From contig JAAHFN010000024.1 in assembly GCA_010672965.1 (NCBI GenBank), forward strand, positions 35,422 to 99,421: DNA of 64,000 bases. Reading direction: 5' to 3'. Of this stretch, positions 1 to 8,179 are shown in pieces (the stretch's first letter is position 1; the number at the start of each line of letters is the position of its first letter). Source of the DNA: Oscillatoria sp. SIO1A7 (lineage in GTDB: Bacteria; Cyanobacteriota; Cyanobacteriia; Cyanobacteriales; Laspinemataceae). The notes under the pieces were generated by a model that worked only from the letters and a program-made list of their open reading frames with translations, did not search any database and was not told where the DNA came from. The position numbers and the translations under genes were made by a program.

Positions 1-1
1 C

Positions 2-1456
2 ATTACTTATATGCGTACCGACAGTACCATACTCTCGGCGGAATTTTGTGCGGCAGTGCGGAGCTATCTAGAACAAACAGATCCCGACAACGGGAGCGAT
101 CGCGTCGCCAAGCATAAATCTTCCAAAGCTGCCCAAGAGGCTCACGAAGCTATTCGTCCCACAGAGGTTTTGCGGACGCCAGCAAAGATTAAGGCAGAAG
201 TTAACGCGGAGCAAGCAGCTTTGTACGAGCTAATTTGGCTGCGGGCGATCGCTGCCAATTGTCGCAATGCCGAGTTGCTCAAAACTAAAGTTATTACTCA
301 ATCCGGTAGCGTCTATTGGCAAGCCTATGGAAGACTGTTGCAGTTTGAAGGCTATCTCAAATATTGGCGAGACTTAGGCAGCGATCGGGTGCTTCCTACC
401 CTGCAACGGGGACAACGGCTAACCCTCAAAGAAGCCGGTGCCGATAAGAAGCAGACCCAGCCACCTCCTCGCTACACGGAGCCAAAGCTAATTCAAACTA
501 TGGAGCGCTTGGGAATTGGCAGACCTTCGACCTATGCACCTACGGTTAAAACCCTCAAGGCCCGCGATTATGTCAAGCTGGTAAAAGGGAAATTGCAGCC
601 CACGCAATTGGGCATGGAAGTAGATGAATTTTTGGGGCGGGCGCTGCCAGAATTAATTCAAGCTGATTTTACCGCCGAGATGGAAAAGTCTCTAGATGCG
701 ATCGCATCTGGCAACCTAGATTGGCAGCAATACTTAACCCGCTGGAACCGCGAGTATTTTGAACCAGCCTTAAAAAAGGCCCGCAATGTTATAGCCGTCA
801 CCCCTCAAAGCTATTCCCCCAGACCCGTTTCCGAACCCGTTTCCGAAGTCTTTTCCGAACCCGCCGCGATTTCATGTCCTAACTGCGGCAAGCAAATGGT
901 CAAAGTGCCCTCTAAGTCCAAAAAGCTCCAAGCCAATCATTTTCTATCCTGCGACAAGAGCCAGGGCGGTTGCGGCACCGTGATGTTCTGGAATGCTAGG
1001 GGGCGCTGCTACGAGCTGCCTTATTCCCAATCTAAAGCCCAATCTCAGACTCAAAATAAGCCCCAATCTCAAGCCAAATCTAAGACCCTATCTAAAACAC
1101 CATCTCAGACGAAAACTAAAACTAAATCGACAATCCAATCGAAGGCTAAATCTAAGACCCAATCTAAAACCAAATCTAAGACTCAATCTAAAACTCAATC
1201 TAAGGCCAAGGTAAAAACAGGAGCTAAGCCGCAATACCAAGCTAGCTCTCCATCCTCTTGCGACTTGACCACCCATCCCTGTCCGGTCTGTGGCCTACCT
1301 CTCGAAGAATACCAATATCAAGACAAGAAGACTGGCAAGGAGAAAAGTATGCTGCGCTGCTCCAATCCTGATAATCGCTATAATTCTTGCCAAAAAGTAG
1401 CCTTCTTTTGGACTTCTAGAAAGCATTGGTGGAGTCCTACCTTTGGAGAACTTTAA
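2..1456 (+). CDS. topA: DNA topoisomerase I, 3' part (partial at window start)
   Basis: Type IA topoisomerase that relaxes negatively supercoiled DNA by transient 5'-phosphotyrosine cleavage. The reading frame is open from base 2, and the first residues read I-T-Y-M-R-T-D-S-T, the active-site motif. The Tyr codon at 8-10 is therefore the catalytic one, and the upstream Toprim half lies outside the window. Family hallmarks follow, such as ERLGIGRPSTYAPT. The C-terminus has a zinc-ribbon-like CPNC...C...C segment, a roughly 65-residue Lys/Ser/Gln/Thr-rich linker of KSKTQ-type repeats (about 1024-1230), and a second CPVC...C...C ribbon. Lys-rich tails are common in cyanobacterial TopA. The repetitive linker is probably a disordered DNA-binding tether (inference). 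Confidence 0.95.
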   Translation: MTYMRTDSTILSAEFCAAVRSYLEQTDPDNGSDRVAKHKSSKAAQEAHEAIRPTEVLRTPAKIKAEVNAEQAALYELIWLRAIAANCRNAELLKTKVITQSGSVYWQAYGRLLQFEGYLKYWRDLGSDRVLPTLQRGQRLTLKEAGADKKQTQPPPRYTEPKLIQTMERLGIGRPSTYAPTVKTLKARDYVKLVKGKLQPTQLGMEVDEFLGRALPELIQADFTAEMEKSLDAIASGNLDWQQYLTRWNREYFEPALKKARNVIAVTPQSYSPRPVSEPVSEVFSEPAAISCPNCGKQMVKVPSKSKKLQANHFLSCDKSQGGCGTVMFWNARGRCYELPYSQSKAQSQTQNKPQSQAKSKTLSKTPSQTKTKTKSTIQSKAKSKTQSKTKSKTQSKTQSKAKVKTGAKPQYQASSPSSCDLTTHPCPVCGLPLEEYQYQDKKTGKEKSMLRCSNPDNRYNSCQKVAFFWTSRKHWWSPTFGEL

Positions 1457-1627
1457 GGGTATGGGGAGCCGAAGTCCCATGTTGTTGTCCTACCACCCGC
1501 CGCGCTAGGGTCAGTAGGCAAGGCAGAGCGATCGGGCCTTTTGTTAAATTTAAAAAATTGGAGGCGATCGCTCCTTGGACTACAGTACAATTGATGGTTA
1601 AAGTAAGTAACTTTTTAAATTAAAATC

Positions 1628-2803
1628 GTGCGAACGATTGAGGAAATAAACGACAAAATAAGCCACAACAGCGTGGTGGTCTGGACAGTTGAAGAACTAA
1701 AGGCTCGCGTCGCTAATAGCAGCGTGGCTGAAGTTGCCAAAAAAGTCGATGTGGTAACCGTCGGCACTTTTGAGCCGATGGAGTCTTCCGGCGCGATTCT
1801 TAACTTGGGTCACACCGACCCGCCCATTAAAATCCGGCGCTGCTGGTTGGATGGCGTTTTGGCTTACACTGGCTTTGGTGCCGTGGATTTGTATCTCGGT
1901 GCTACCCAAGTGGCGGAAAAGGGAGAAGAAAACCGAGAACGAGGTGGGGGACATGTAATTGAAGACCTCATCGCGGGCAAGCCAGTGCAGTTGCGAGGCA
2001 TCGGCCAAGTAACCGATTGCTATCCAAGGGCATCATTGGAAACGACGATTAGCCTGGATACGATTAACCAGTTTTACTTATTTAACCCACGGAATCTATA
2101 CCAAAATTTTATTGTGGGGGTTAATGGAGGCGATCGCCCCTTATTTACCTACTTAGGTCCCCTACAACCTAACTTGGGCAATGCGGTCTATTCCAACACT
2201 GGCGCTCTTTGCCCTCTCTTGAACGATCCAGAAATGAGATTGATTGGTATTGGCAGCCGTATCTTTCTAGGCGGCGGGATTGGCTATGTTACCTGGGAAG
2301 GCACTCAACATTTCCCCAAACAAAAACGCCTACCCAATAAAACGCCTATCGGTCCGGCTGCCACTTTGGCCTTAATTGGCGATGCGAAGCAGATGAACCC
2401 CAAATGGGTTCGGGGTTGCTACTTCAAAAACTACGGACCCTCCTTAATGCTGGGCGTTGGCCTTGCTCTGCCCATTTTGGACGAAGAAGCAGTCCTGCGA
2501 TGCGCCGTAAAAGACGAAGACATTGTAGCTCCAGTGGTCGATTTCTCCATTCCCCGAAGGGTTCGCCCTACCTTTGGCCTGGTCAGCTATGCCCAGTTAA
2601 AGAGAGGTCGCATTAAGATTGAGGGCAAACCCGTGCGGGTTGCCCCCCTGGCTAGTATCTACCTGTCTCGTCAAGTGGCTTCTGTGTTGAAACAATGGAT
2701 TCAATCTGGCCAATTTACCTTGACCGAGCCAGTAGCCCCCATTCCGATGGATAGAGCTTTTTTACCCCAAAATATTTGGGGTTCTCAGATTAGCCTAGAC
2801 TAA
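1628..2803 (+). CDS. DUF39 / homocysteine biosynthesis-type protein
   Basis: A 391-residue protein of the DUF39 family. In methanogens this family has been linked to making homocysteine from aspartate semialdehyde with a sulfur donor. The cyanobacterial role is not something I can establish. Family features seen are the N-terminus MRTIEEINDKI, the VVTVGTFEPMESSGAILNLGHTDPPIK-type block, GAVDLYLGATQ, a conserved Cys in QVTDCYPRA, and a Gly-rich GGGIGY segment. The start is GTG at 1628; it matches the expected family N-terminus although no strong Shine-Dalgarno sequence is visible. There is no partner ferredoxin-like gene beside it. It follows topA by 171 bp on the same strand. Confidence 0.85.
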   Translation: MRTIEEINDKISHNSVVVWTVEELKARVANSSVAEVAKKVDVVTVGTFEPMESSGAILNLGHTDPPIKIRRCWLDGVLAYTGFGAVDLYLGATQVAEKGEENRERGGGHVIEDLIAGKPVQLRGIGQVTDCYPRASLETTISLDTINQFYLFNPRNLYQNFIVGVNGGDRPLFTYLGPLQPNLGNAVYSNTGALCPLLNDPEMRLIGIGSRIFLGGGIGYVTWEGTQHFPKQKRLPNKTPIGPAATLALIGDAKQMNPKWVRGCYFKNYGPSLMLGVGLALPILDEEAVLRCAVKDEDIVAPVVDFSIPRRVRPTFGLVSYAQLKRGRIKIEGKPVRVAPLASIYLSRQVASVLKQWIQSGQFTLTEPVAPIPMDRAFLPQNIWGSQISLD

Positions 2804-2865
2804 CAGATTGGGGAACTATAATTTTATGCTTTAGATTCGATACAGATCTTCTAAAATATAAAATT

Positions 2866-4020
2866 TTATCCCTCACTGCCAGTCCTTGACTCCTTACGCT
2901 TGGGCGGGGAAGGCTTGAATCCTTCTGGGCGACCCGAGGGCGAATAAGGTTTCTTGGGCGGCCGAGATTTTGAATAAGAACCTCGCTTCCCTTTGCGCAT
3001 GGGCTTGCGCCTTGAGGGGAGCATACCCATATCGTTCCCCTGCATTACGACTAGATCGTTGCCCTCGCGGCGAACGTGAAAATCCCAGAAATGACCGACT
3101 GCTTTACCTTCTAATGTTCCAGAGAGTTTTAACTTGAAAAACTTTGGTTTATCAGAAGACTTGCGGGCAGACTGCTTGATTTTGACTATGAGATATCCTC
3201 GATCTTGGGATTGAAACACTACCTCACCTCGAATCGAGAAATAGCCATCTTCAAGGGGCATGGCGGCGATCGCTGTTTTCTCAGACTCTTTATCGGATGG
3301 GTCGGACTCTTTGCCAGATGGGCCTGGTTCTGGATCTGGTTGAGACTCATCGGTCACCTCCCCTGGCGTCGGGGTTGGCTCTTTGAGTTGATTCAGATTT
3401 TCTGGCTCCCAAACCCCCATAATTTGGGCGTGTAAGTTGCCTTCTTTCTGTCTAGTGCGAGGATAGACTACCCAAAGGTGATTTTCTTCCAAATTCAGGT
3501 GGTTTTTCACCAAACTCATAATCCGACCTAACAGAACCGCATTAATTTCAGCTCCATCTGGCGGTATCAAATCCCCCTTGGTGAATTGCTGGTCTGATGG
3601 CACATAGCGAGCCTTGACCAAGCCAATGGCCCTGTATTGCCTCGGTTCTGAAGGCGGTGAAATGGGATGATTCGGCCATGCCTCTAAATCTTCTTCATTC
3701 TCTTGGCCTTCTTCAAGGCTTACTGTAGGGTTTGACTCCCCTTGAGAACCTTGACTGGGATCTGTTGGTTTTGGCTCATCCTCAAAACTGTTACTGGACT
3801 CTTCTGGCTCTCCTGGAGGTTGCTCCTCGGGACCGTCAATCTCTGCGATCGGCGGTGACTCCGCAGGTTCCTCTGGGAGATCTGACGGTTTCTCTGCCAG
3901 CTCTGGTGACTGAGGCTGGCTTGCAGTATCTGGCGGTTTCCCTGCCAGCTCAGATTCCTGAGACTGACTGGATTGATTGGACTTTGCTGATTCGGACAAC
4001 TCATTCGGAGAGGAATTCAT
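2866..4020 (-). CDS. Hypothetical protein with acidic Pro/Glu/Ser-rich N-terminus and basic C-terminus
   Basis: A 384-residue protein of unknown function. Residues 1-125 are low-complexity and strongly acidic, built from loose repeats of the SPELAEKPSD type. A globular segment follows (about 128-210, starting RQYRAIGLVKARYVPSD), then a second acidic/proline linker, a beta-rich segment (about 255-335, starting GYFSIRGEVVFQSQDRGYLIVKI), and a Lys/Arg/Pro/Ser-rich basic tail. The mix of globular modules and charged tails suggests nucleic-acid or ribosome contact, but that is inference. I recall similar proteins only in cyanobacteria and cannot name a family. Divergent from the TPR gene to its right, with a long hairpin (4078-4144) in its leader. 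Confidence 0.7.
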   Translation of the reverse strand: MNSSPNELSESAKSNQSSQSQESELAGKPPDTASQPQSPELAEKPSDLPEEPAESPPIAEIDGPEEQPPGEPEESSNSFEDEPKPTDPSQGSQGESNPTVSLEEGQENEEDLEAWPNHPISPPSEPRQYRAIGLVKARYVPSDQQFTKGDLIPPDGAEINAVLLGRIMSLVKNHLNLEENHLWVVYPRTRQKEGNLHAQIMGVWEPENLNQLKEPTPTPGEVTDESQPDPEPGPSGKESDPSDKESEKTAIAAMPLEDGYFSIRGEVVFQSQDRGYLIVKIKQSARKSSDKPKFFKLKLSGTLEGKAVGHFWDFHVRREGNDLVVMQGNDMGMLPSRRKPMRKGKRGSYSKSRPPKKPYSPSGRPEGFKPSPPKRKESRTGSEG

Positions 4021-4077
4021 AAAACCTCCTTAGCGGCGGAGACACATCCCCCTAGACCTTGCAGTGCAGATGCTTTT

Positions 4078-4144
4078 GGCCATCGGTCTCGATATTGCAA
4101 TGCCCCTTTAGCAAGGGGGTTGATTGCGAACGAGCCCGATGGCC
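4078..4144 (-). promoter_or_regulatory. Long imperfect hairpin in the leader of the minus-strand gene
   Basis: Arms 4078-4091 and 4131-4144 are complementary over 14 bp with one mismatch. Inside them, the runs around 4094-4107 and 4112-4128 can also pair in part (GCCCCTT against AAGGGGG). It lies 58-124 bp upstream of the start of the 2866-4020 gene, so it would form in its 5' leader. It could be a structured leader or simply a repeat element. Confidence 0.5.
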
Positions 4145-4880
4145 ACCCTCCCAATCGGATCCCTATAATAAGGTCGCATAGAGGAATAACTCTCACATCT
4201 ACCTTGAGGTTAGGACTGCTGGGCATCAGTCTGTTTATTTTACAGAATCCACGGCCAATACGGGAAAATCCGTATAGTTTCTGTTGTGGTTCGGACAAAA
4301 AACATACTTAGCCCCTTTTTAATGTTATACATATTTGCTCGTACTAGCAAAGGGGTTGCCATTTTTACTTTTGAGTTCTAGTACATATTGAGCCACCCAG
4401 ACTATTTCTGCTTCGAGTTCTCACAAGCTCCCTCCATGTATATAATTCCTGCAAAAATAAGCGAGCCCTTGCCCCTCAGTCATCTAAGAGTGCGAGTACA
4501 GCACTGCCTTTGCACGGAACCTATTTTTCTATTTTTGAGCTTGGAAGCGGCATACTGGCTTTAATTTCTACTTCTAGTGAAGCTTTGAGCCTCTCTTTGT
4601 CTTGCACTACCGAGGTGACTGATGCGAGTTAACTTGGAGTAAAACCTCTATCGCAGGCATATAGTAGCATATTTTCGTAAATATTTTTCGCTGCGATCGC
4701 ACCTTTTTAAAGGGTTTTAAAAATTATTGCAATATACTTTACGAGCGACCTTTATTTTTTTATAATTTTTACAAAATTTTTATAAAAATTAATAATTTAT
4801 TAGCTCTAATCTTAGCAACCTGCTAATCCAAAGTAACCTGACAATATATTTTGTATCTTATAACATCGCAGGTTTGAACC

Positions 4881-4978
4881 TTCCCACAGTTCCCACAGTT
4901 CCCACAGTTCCCACAGTTCCCACAGTTCCCACAGTTCCCACAGTTCCTACAGTTCCCACCCTCCCACAGCTCCCACAC
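4881..4978. repeat. 9-bp tandem repeat array (TTCCCACAG)n
   Basis: Seven perfect copies and one variant of TTCCCACAG occupy 4881-4952, followed by degenerate copies to about 4978. The unit length is a multiple of three, so one frame reads Val-Pro-Thr repeats, but no start signal or conserved context supports translation. Confidence 0.9.
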
Positions 4979-5100
4979 TGGGCTACCCGATCGCTCCGCT
5001 GTGAAATGCTCCCGTCAAAGCAGTCTGGAAGCAATCCGGACACAAGCCAAGTGGAGAGCGAATTTCTTTTGGTGGTTCATAATGTCAATAGAGTTTTGCA

Positions 5101-6042
5101 ATGAGCGTCAAAATCGTGTCAAAAAAGAGCAATCGCTGGATCGTTAATTTCATGATGGCGGTGGGGCTAATCGCCTTTTTGGGGTTGGGAACCTTACCCT
5201 TTTGGAATATGCCGAAGGAAACCGCAGGGGGGAGTAGTGCCATCACCCCTGCTAGCGCCCAAGACAATTCTTTGGAGCGGGAAAAGCTTGAAGCGGAGGC
5301 CAGAGGGTACGAGCTGGTGGTACAACGAGAGCCGGGGAACGCAACAGCACTTCGGGGCCTGTTAGACACAAAGTTAAAGCTGAATGATTTGCCTGGAGTA
5401 ATAGCAGCTCTAGAAAAATTGGTAGAGCTGAAGCCAGAACAAAAGGATTATCCTATATTGCTAGCTCAAGCGAAGCAGCAAAATGGCGATCGCGAAGGGG
5501 CCGCTGCTGTCTATCGCCAAATACTAGCCGCCTCGCCGGGAAATGTTAAGGCTTTGCAAGGACTGGTCAATCTGCTCCTAGTGGAAAACAGCCCAGAAGC
5601 GGCAATTGGATTGCTTTCAGACACTCTAAAAGCTGCGGAACAAACTAACCAGATTGAGCCGGGAAGCGTAAATGTGGTTTCTGTTCGGGTGATTTTGGGA
5701 GAGGTCTATGCATCCCTAGGACGCTATGCCGAGGCGATAGCTACCTATGACGAAGCAAGCAAAGCCGACCCTCAAGACTTCCGTCCCTTACTGGGTAAAG
5801 CTATCGTTCTCCAGAAACAGGGCAAAATCGAAGAAGCGAGCCCTCTGTTCGCTAGCGCCACTGAATTGGCTCCTTCACAGTATCGCGATCGCATCCTTGA
5901 ACTGGCTCAAACACCGGAGCCTCAAGGTAGCGAGGCCACTACCGAGACCAGCGAAACTGAGGCCACCGAAAGCGAGGCCACTACCGAGGTCACCGAAACC
6001 GAGGCCACTACCGAGGCCACCGAAACCGAGGTATCTGAATAA
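5101..6042 (+). CDS. Membrane-anchored TPR protein
   Basis: A 313-residue protein with one N-terminal hydrophobic segment (about residues 13-33), probably a signal anchor. TPR-like helical repeats follow at about 55-265; the clearest are VKALQGLVNLLLVENSPEAA and RYAEAIATYDEASKADPQDF. The last 40 residues are a Glu/Thr-rich tail built from TETEATTE-type repeats. TPR domains mediate protein-protein contacts; such proteins in cyanobacteria are often thylakoid or periplasmic assembly helpers, but no specific partner can be read here. The repetitive tail is also repetitive at DNA level (about 5930-6035), so its length may vary between strains. Confidence 0.8.
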   Translation: MSVKIVSKKSNRWIVNFMMAVGLIAFLGLGTLPFWNMPKETAGGSSAITPASAQDNSLEREKLEAEARGYELVVQREPGNATALRGLLDTKLKLNDLPGVIAALEKLVELKPEQKDYPILLAQAKQQNGDREGAAAVYRQILAASPGNVKALQGLVNLLLVENSPEAAIGLLSDTLKAAEQTNQIEPGSVNVVSVRVILGEVYASLGRYAEAIATYDEASKADPQDFRPLLGKAIVLQKQGKIEEASPLFASATELAPSQYRDRILELAQTPEPQGSEATTETSETEATESEATTEVTETEATTEATETEVSE

Positions 6043-6049
6043 CTGACAT

Positions 6050-6107
6050 CGGGAATTGGGAATCGGGAATCGGGCAAGCGGGCATTGGGCATTGGGCATT
6101 GGGCATG
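6050..6107. repeat. Heptanucleotide array (GGGCATT / GGGAATC type)
   Basis: Short degenerate copies of GGGAATT/GGGAATC lead into about four copies of GGGCATT just 3' of the TPR gene. The same heptamer recurs at many places in the window and resembles the short tandemly repeated repetitive (STRR) heptamers described in cyanobacteria. Confidence 0.9.
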
Positions 6108-6236
6108 GAAGACTTGGACCTGGGATAAATTTGCTGCCCCGCCCCCTGCCCGCTTGCTCCCCCGCTCCCCTGCCAAGACAGCCTCTTGCCATGCCCTATG
6201 CTTGTCGGCCCTATGCCCGCTTGCCCATATTATTTT

Positions 6237-6551
6237 TCAGCTTGCAGCCCGAGCCGCTTTGGAACTTCTGACCTTGCGGCTTCCCTCTGACTTCGCTTCT
6301 GACTCCGGGTCCGTTGCTCTTAGCTCAATGTGATTGAGTAGGGTGGTGACGAAGGCAAATAGTAGAAAAGGAATTGATAGCACCAGAATGAGGCCAACGG
6401 TGACTAGGGCATAGAGTTGGCGATCGCTACTCCACAAAGCTAGAGAAGATGCCAAGCTCAGGAAAATCACAATTAACCAAATAATGATTTGTCCGTAAAT
6501 ATCCCCAAACGTTAGGGTGCAAGCAAAGCGATATTTTTGAATCTCGTTCAT
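6237..6551 (-). CDS. Small conserved membrane protein (two TM helices)
   Basis: A 104-residue protein with two hydrophobic helices (about residues 20-40 and 47-73) and a charged C-terminal tail rich in Lys, Arg, Ser and Ala. The start ATG is at 6551, with codons reading MNEIQKYRF. No catalytic motif is visible and I do not recognise the family. Its consistent membrane topology and clean start argue for a real gene. Confidence 0.6.
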   Translation of the reverse strand: MNEIQKYRFACTLTFGDIYGQIIIWLIVIFLSLASSLALWSSDRQLYALVTVGLILVLSIPFLLFAFVTTLLNHIELRATDPESEAKSEGSRKVRSSKAARAAS

Positions 6552-6928
6552 AGCTTCCCTGGCAACATGGGTTTAAGGCTCTAGCTTAATCCCGTAACAG
6601 CCTTTTTGACGATTTTTGAATATTTTTTAACGGTTTGCAACATTTCTTTGCAATTTCACTCTTTGCTCGGCTCGGGTTGTTTCGGTCCGCTGGCTTTTGT
6701 AGGGTGTGGGGTGTAGGGTGTGGGGTGTGGGTGTGGGGGAGACATGGGGATATGGGGATATGGGGACATGGGGGTGTGGGAAGGTGTGGAGTGGGAGGCC
6801 GCCTTGCCCCTTCGGGGCGGCTACCCTACGAGGTGTGGGAGGTGGGAAGGACTAGAAGTGAAAATCTCCCCTCTCTCCCCACACCCAATTCCGCTCTTCC
6901 CAATTCCGCTCTTCCCAATTCCCAATAC
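6552..6928. repeat. Intergenic region with TGTGGGG/ATGGGGA-type short repeats
   Basis: Holds runs of GGGTGTG (about 6700-6745), ATGGGGAT (about 6745-6772), and a CAATTCCGCTCTTCC direct repeat (about 6888-6918). No gene seen. Confidence 0.7.
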
Positions 6929-7043
6929 CTAGTGCCGCTGCGCTCCATGTCTCAAGGTAATAAGTCTCAAGGTAATAATGCCTTTGTACCCTTGTTTTGA
7001 ACCACAAGAGAGCTGGTGGGTTATTTCTGCCGCGCTGCACTAG
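6929..7043. mobile_element. 115-bp MITE-like element, copy 1 (CTAGTGC...GCACTAG ends)
   Basis: The element begins CTAGTGCCGCTGCGC and ends GCCGCGCTGCACTAG, giving inverted ends. The right two thirds (from about 6979) is nearly identical to a second copy at 30970-31081. The left interior differs: here GTCTCAAGGTAATAA is duplicated, there AGTCAAA is repeated. It overlaps the stop codon of the patatin-like gene on the minus strand. Confidence 0.75.
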
Positions 7044-8011
7044 GCATTCTTGTCTGCCAAGAATCGATCTATTTTTGCTTCCACTTTTGGCAGCTTCATA
7101 TAAGCATTCGCAGCGTCGATGAGATTATTGATATTCTCCTCGCTGGCATCATCGATATCATCGCTCAATCGTTTCTCCGTGAGCTGTCTGTTCAGAGGGA
7201 ATTGCAGGCGCACATAACGAGAGCGATCGGAAATGATTTTTCCCACAATATAATCTGAAGCGTCTGATGGGGATTCTGTCATCAACTGCAACAACCGGCC
7301 GTTCCCTATCCATTGCAATGCTCCCCAGTTTCGCGCTACTTCCCAAGTAACTACTCGCGTCGGATCTCCAGTGCCCACCGAGATTATCTCTATTTCTTCT
7401 AGGGTATTACCCAACCGCAGAGCTTCCGCTAGGGCACAACCTACAGGATTGTTAGCTGCCAAGCCGCCATCGATCGCGCTATAGACTTTACCGTTAATCT
7501 CTAGTCTGTGTGGGGGAAAAAAAGTGGGAGCCGAGGCGGAGCAAACGCAGGCTTCCCAGAGAGGAACGCTAGCGAACTTCTCTCTCCAGCTTTTAAAGAT
7601 AATCGGCTTGAGGGTATTAGTATCATAGCTGGGAATCAAGAGATTGAGATCTTTGACATCACCGAGTGTTTTGTCCCCAAAGACATTTTGTAGAACTTCT
7701 AATAAGCCGCTATCGGAAAATTTAGGTCCAAATGGTCCGTACTTAACGATCGTAGGCCATCGCTTGGGATCCCAGGAACTTAGATAGGGAAAGACTATCT
7801 TGCCTTGGGTTCGATACATATTGACGATTTTCTCGGAAGGCATACTGATAGAGTTCGCAGCGGCCAGTATCGATCCTGTCGATGTTCCTGCTACCAAATC
7901 AAAATACTCGCTCAAGGGCATCTTGATTTTTTCTTCCAGGTTAATCAACATCTGAGCCGTGAGGACCCCGCGAATTCCCCCACCATCTAAACTCAAAATC
8001 TTAAAAGTCAT
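7040..8011 (-). CDS. Patatin-like phospholipase
   Basis: A lipid acyl hydrolase of the patatin/iPLA2 fold, acting on membrane lipids through a Ser-Asp dyad. Seen: the oxyanion loop DGGGIRG (residues 9-15), the nucleophile elbow GTSTG with Ser44, and DGGLAANNP with Asp181. The start is the ATG at 8011 (MTFKILSLDGGG), preceded by AAGGAACGGGAG; an upstream in-frame extension to 8095 lacks conservation. About 323 residues, a normal length. No CD-NTase or other CBASS gene is next to it, so a defence role is not supported by context. The stop codon TAG (7040-7042) lies in the terminal repeat of the adjacent MITE-like element, so the last residues may be altered from the ancestral form. Confidence 0.9.
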   Translation of the reverse strand: MTFKILSLDGGGIRGVLTAQMLINLEEKIKMPLSEYFDLVAGTSTGSILAAANSISMPSEKIVNMYRTQGKIVFPYLSSWDPKRWPTIVKYGPFGPKFSDSGLLEVLQNVFGDKTLGDVKDLNLLIPSYDTNTLKPIIFKSWREKFASVPLWEACVCSASAPTFFPPHRLEINGKVYSAIDGGLAANNPVGCALAEALRLGNTLEEIEIISVGTGDPTRVVTWEVARNWGALQWIGNGRLLQLMTESPSDASDYIVGKIISDRSRYVRLQFPLNRQLTEKRLSDDIDDASEENINNLIDAANAYMKLPKVEAKIDRFLADKNA

Positions 8012-8179
8012 TTTGGCAATACTCCCGTTCCTTAAAAAATATACAAGCCGTTGAGAGCGGCTGGGATTCAGAATGCAATTGAGAATGCAGTCCACCCGTT
8101 TGATTTTACAGCTTAATGGTACATCTGGGGTGTAGGGTGTAGGGTTTAGGGTGTAGGGTGGAGATAATTTTCGGCGCGG

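Larger units (their letters stand above)
4021..5100. other. Intergenic region, 1.08 kb
   Basis: No convincing gene. It holds a long imperfect hairpin near the left gene start, a 9-bp tandem repeat array (4881-4952), and an AT-rich stretch at about 4690-4860 that may carry the promoter of the TPR gene. The segment 4300-4690 shows nothing I can recognise. Confidence 0.6.

Noticed and set aside
4874..5104. Val-Pro-Thr repeat protein from the 9-bp array
   Set aside because: It arises only because the repeat unit is divisible by three; no ribosome binding site or conserved flanks, and it runs into the real TPR gene.
7040..8011. Patatin gene as part of a CBASS defence system
   Set aside because: No CD-NTase, Cap2/Cap3 or other signalling gene is adjacent; a lone patatin is not enough.
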